DNA of 6,065 nt from Pseudanabaena sp. CAN_BIN31. GTDB lineage: Bacteria; Cyanobacteriota; Cyanobacteriia; Pseudanabaenales; Pseudanabaenaceae. Every line of letters starts with the position of its first letter. The stretch's first letter is position 1. Shown piece after piece: positions 6,029-6,065 of the stretch. Under the pieces are notes generated by a model. The model saw only the letters and a program-made list of their open reading frames with translations, ran no database searches and had not been told where the DNA came from. The position numbers and the translations under genes were made by a program. The stretch covers positions 1 through 6,065 of the forward strand of contig JAJAZG010000445.1 in assembly GCA_026785865.1 (NCBI GenBank), in the 5' to 3' direction.

Positions 6029-6065
6029 AAGCATGAGATTTGCATTTTTTAATGACAGCAAGACG
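6006..6065 (-). pseudogene. Possible N-terminal scrap of the DUF3226 gene
   Basis: In the same reading frame as the fragment at 5505-5915, the right edge encodes AVIKKCKSHASIPEIGA followed by a TGA stop at 6006-6008. Full DUF3226 proteins have a similar stretch (roughly VI..LC..H.IPE) shortly after their EGxDD motif, which would lie just beyond the window. The roughly 90 bases between this stop and the fragment encode nothing like the expected GIVVDAD segment in any frame. This supports one gene broken by an internal loss or replacement, rather than a short separate gene. The match is short and judged by memory of the family. Confidence 0.35.

Overview
The window looks like a piece of a cyanobacterial chromosome. 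The octamer GCGATCGC (HIP1), a cyanobacterial hallmark, occurs 18 times between positions 244 and 4535, on a moderately AT-rich background where it would hardly be expected once by chance. The protein families agree: an AAA-like ATPase of the kind common in cyanobacteria, a HemW with a cyanobacterial look, and a Tat-type caspase-fold protein of a cyanobacterial subfamily. A Pseudanabaena-like or other filamentous cyanobacterium is possible, but the genus cannot be proven from this window.

Layout from left to right. Positions 1-183 hold no gene, only a rightward intrinsic terminator (129-158) for something ending at or before the left edge. Two genes then run leftward. The first read is hemW (3017 to 1824), the radical SAM heme chaperone. 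After an 83-base gap comes a 518-residue protein with an N-terminal AAA-type ATPase and a C-terminal PD-(D/E)XK nuclease-like domain (1740 to 184). Between hemW and the next gene is a divergent intergenic region filled mostly by a 109-base quasi-palindrome (3071-3179). Rightward from 3286 (or 3253) to 5430 runs a large caspase-family protein with a Tat-like N-terminus and a DUF4384-like C-terminal region. Its catalytic His is present, but the catalytic Cys position is occupied by Gly, so it looks like a pseudo-orthocaspase. A second, shorter copy of the palindromic repeat follows immediately (5442-5494) and makes a good bidirectional terminator. Leftward beyond it lies the C-terminal part of a DUF3226 (Toprim-like) protein (5915 to 5505), whose middle is missing. 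A possible scrap of its N-terminus sits at the right edge.

The genes do not form one pathway. HemW is housekeeping (heme delivery). The ATPase-nuclease fusion, the pseudo-caspase and the DUF3226 remnant are accessory families; ATPase-nuclease and ATPase-Toprim proteins are often discussed in connection with defence, but nothing here proves such a role. The most instructive signals are the two palindromic repeat copies with a compensated base-pair change, the loss of the caspase cysteine, and the broken DUF3226 gene, whose ATPase partner, if any, would lie beyond the right edge.
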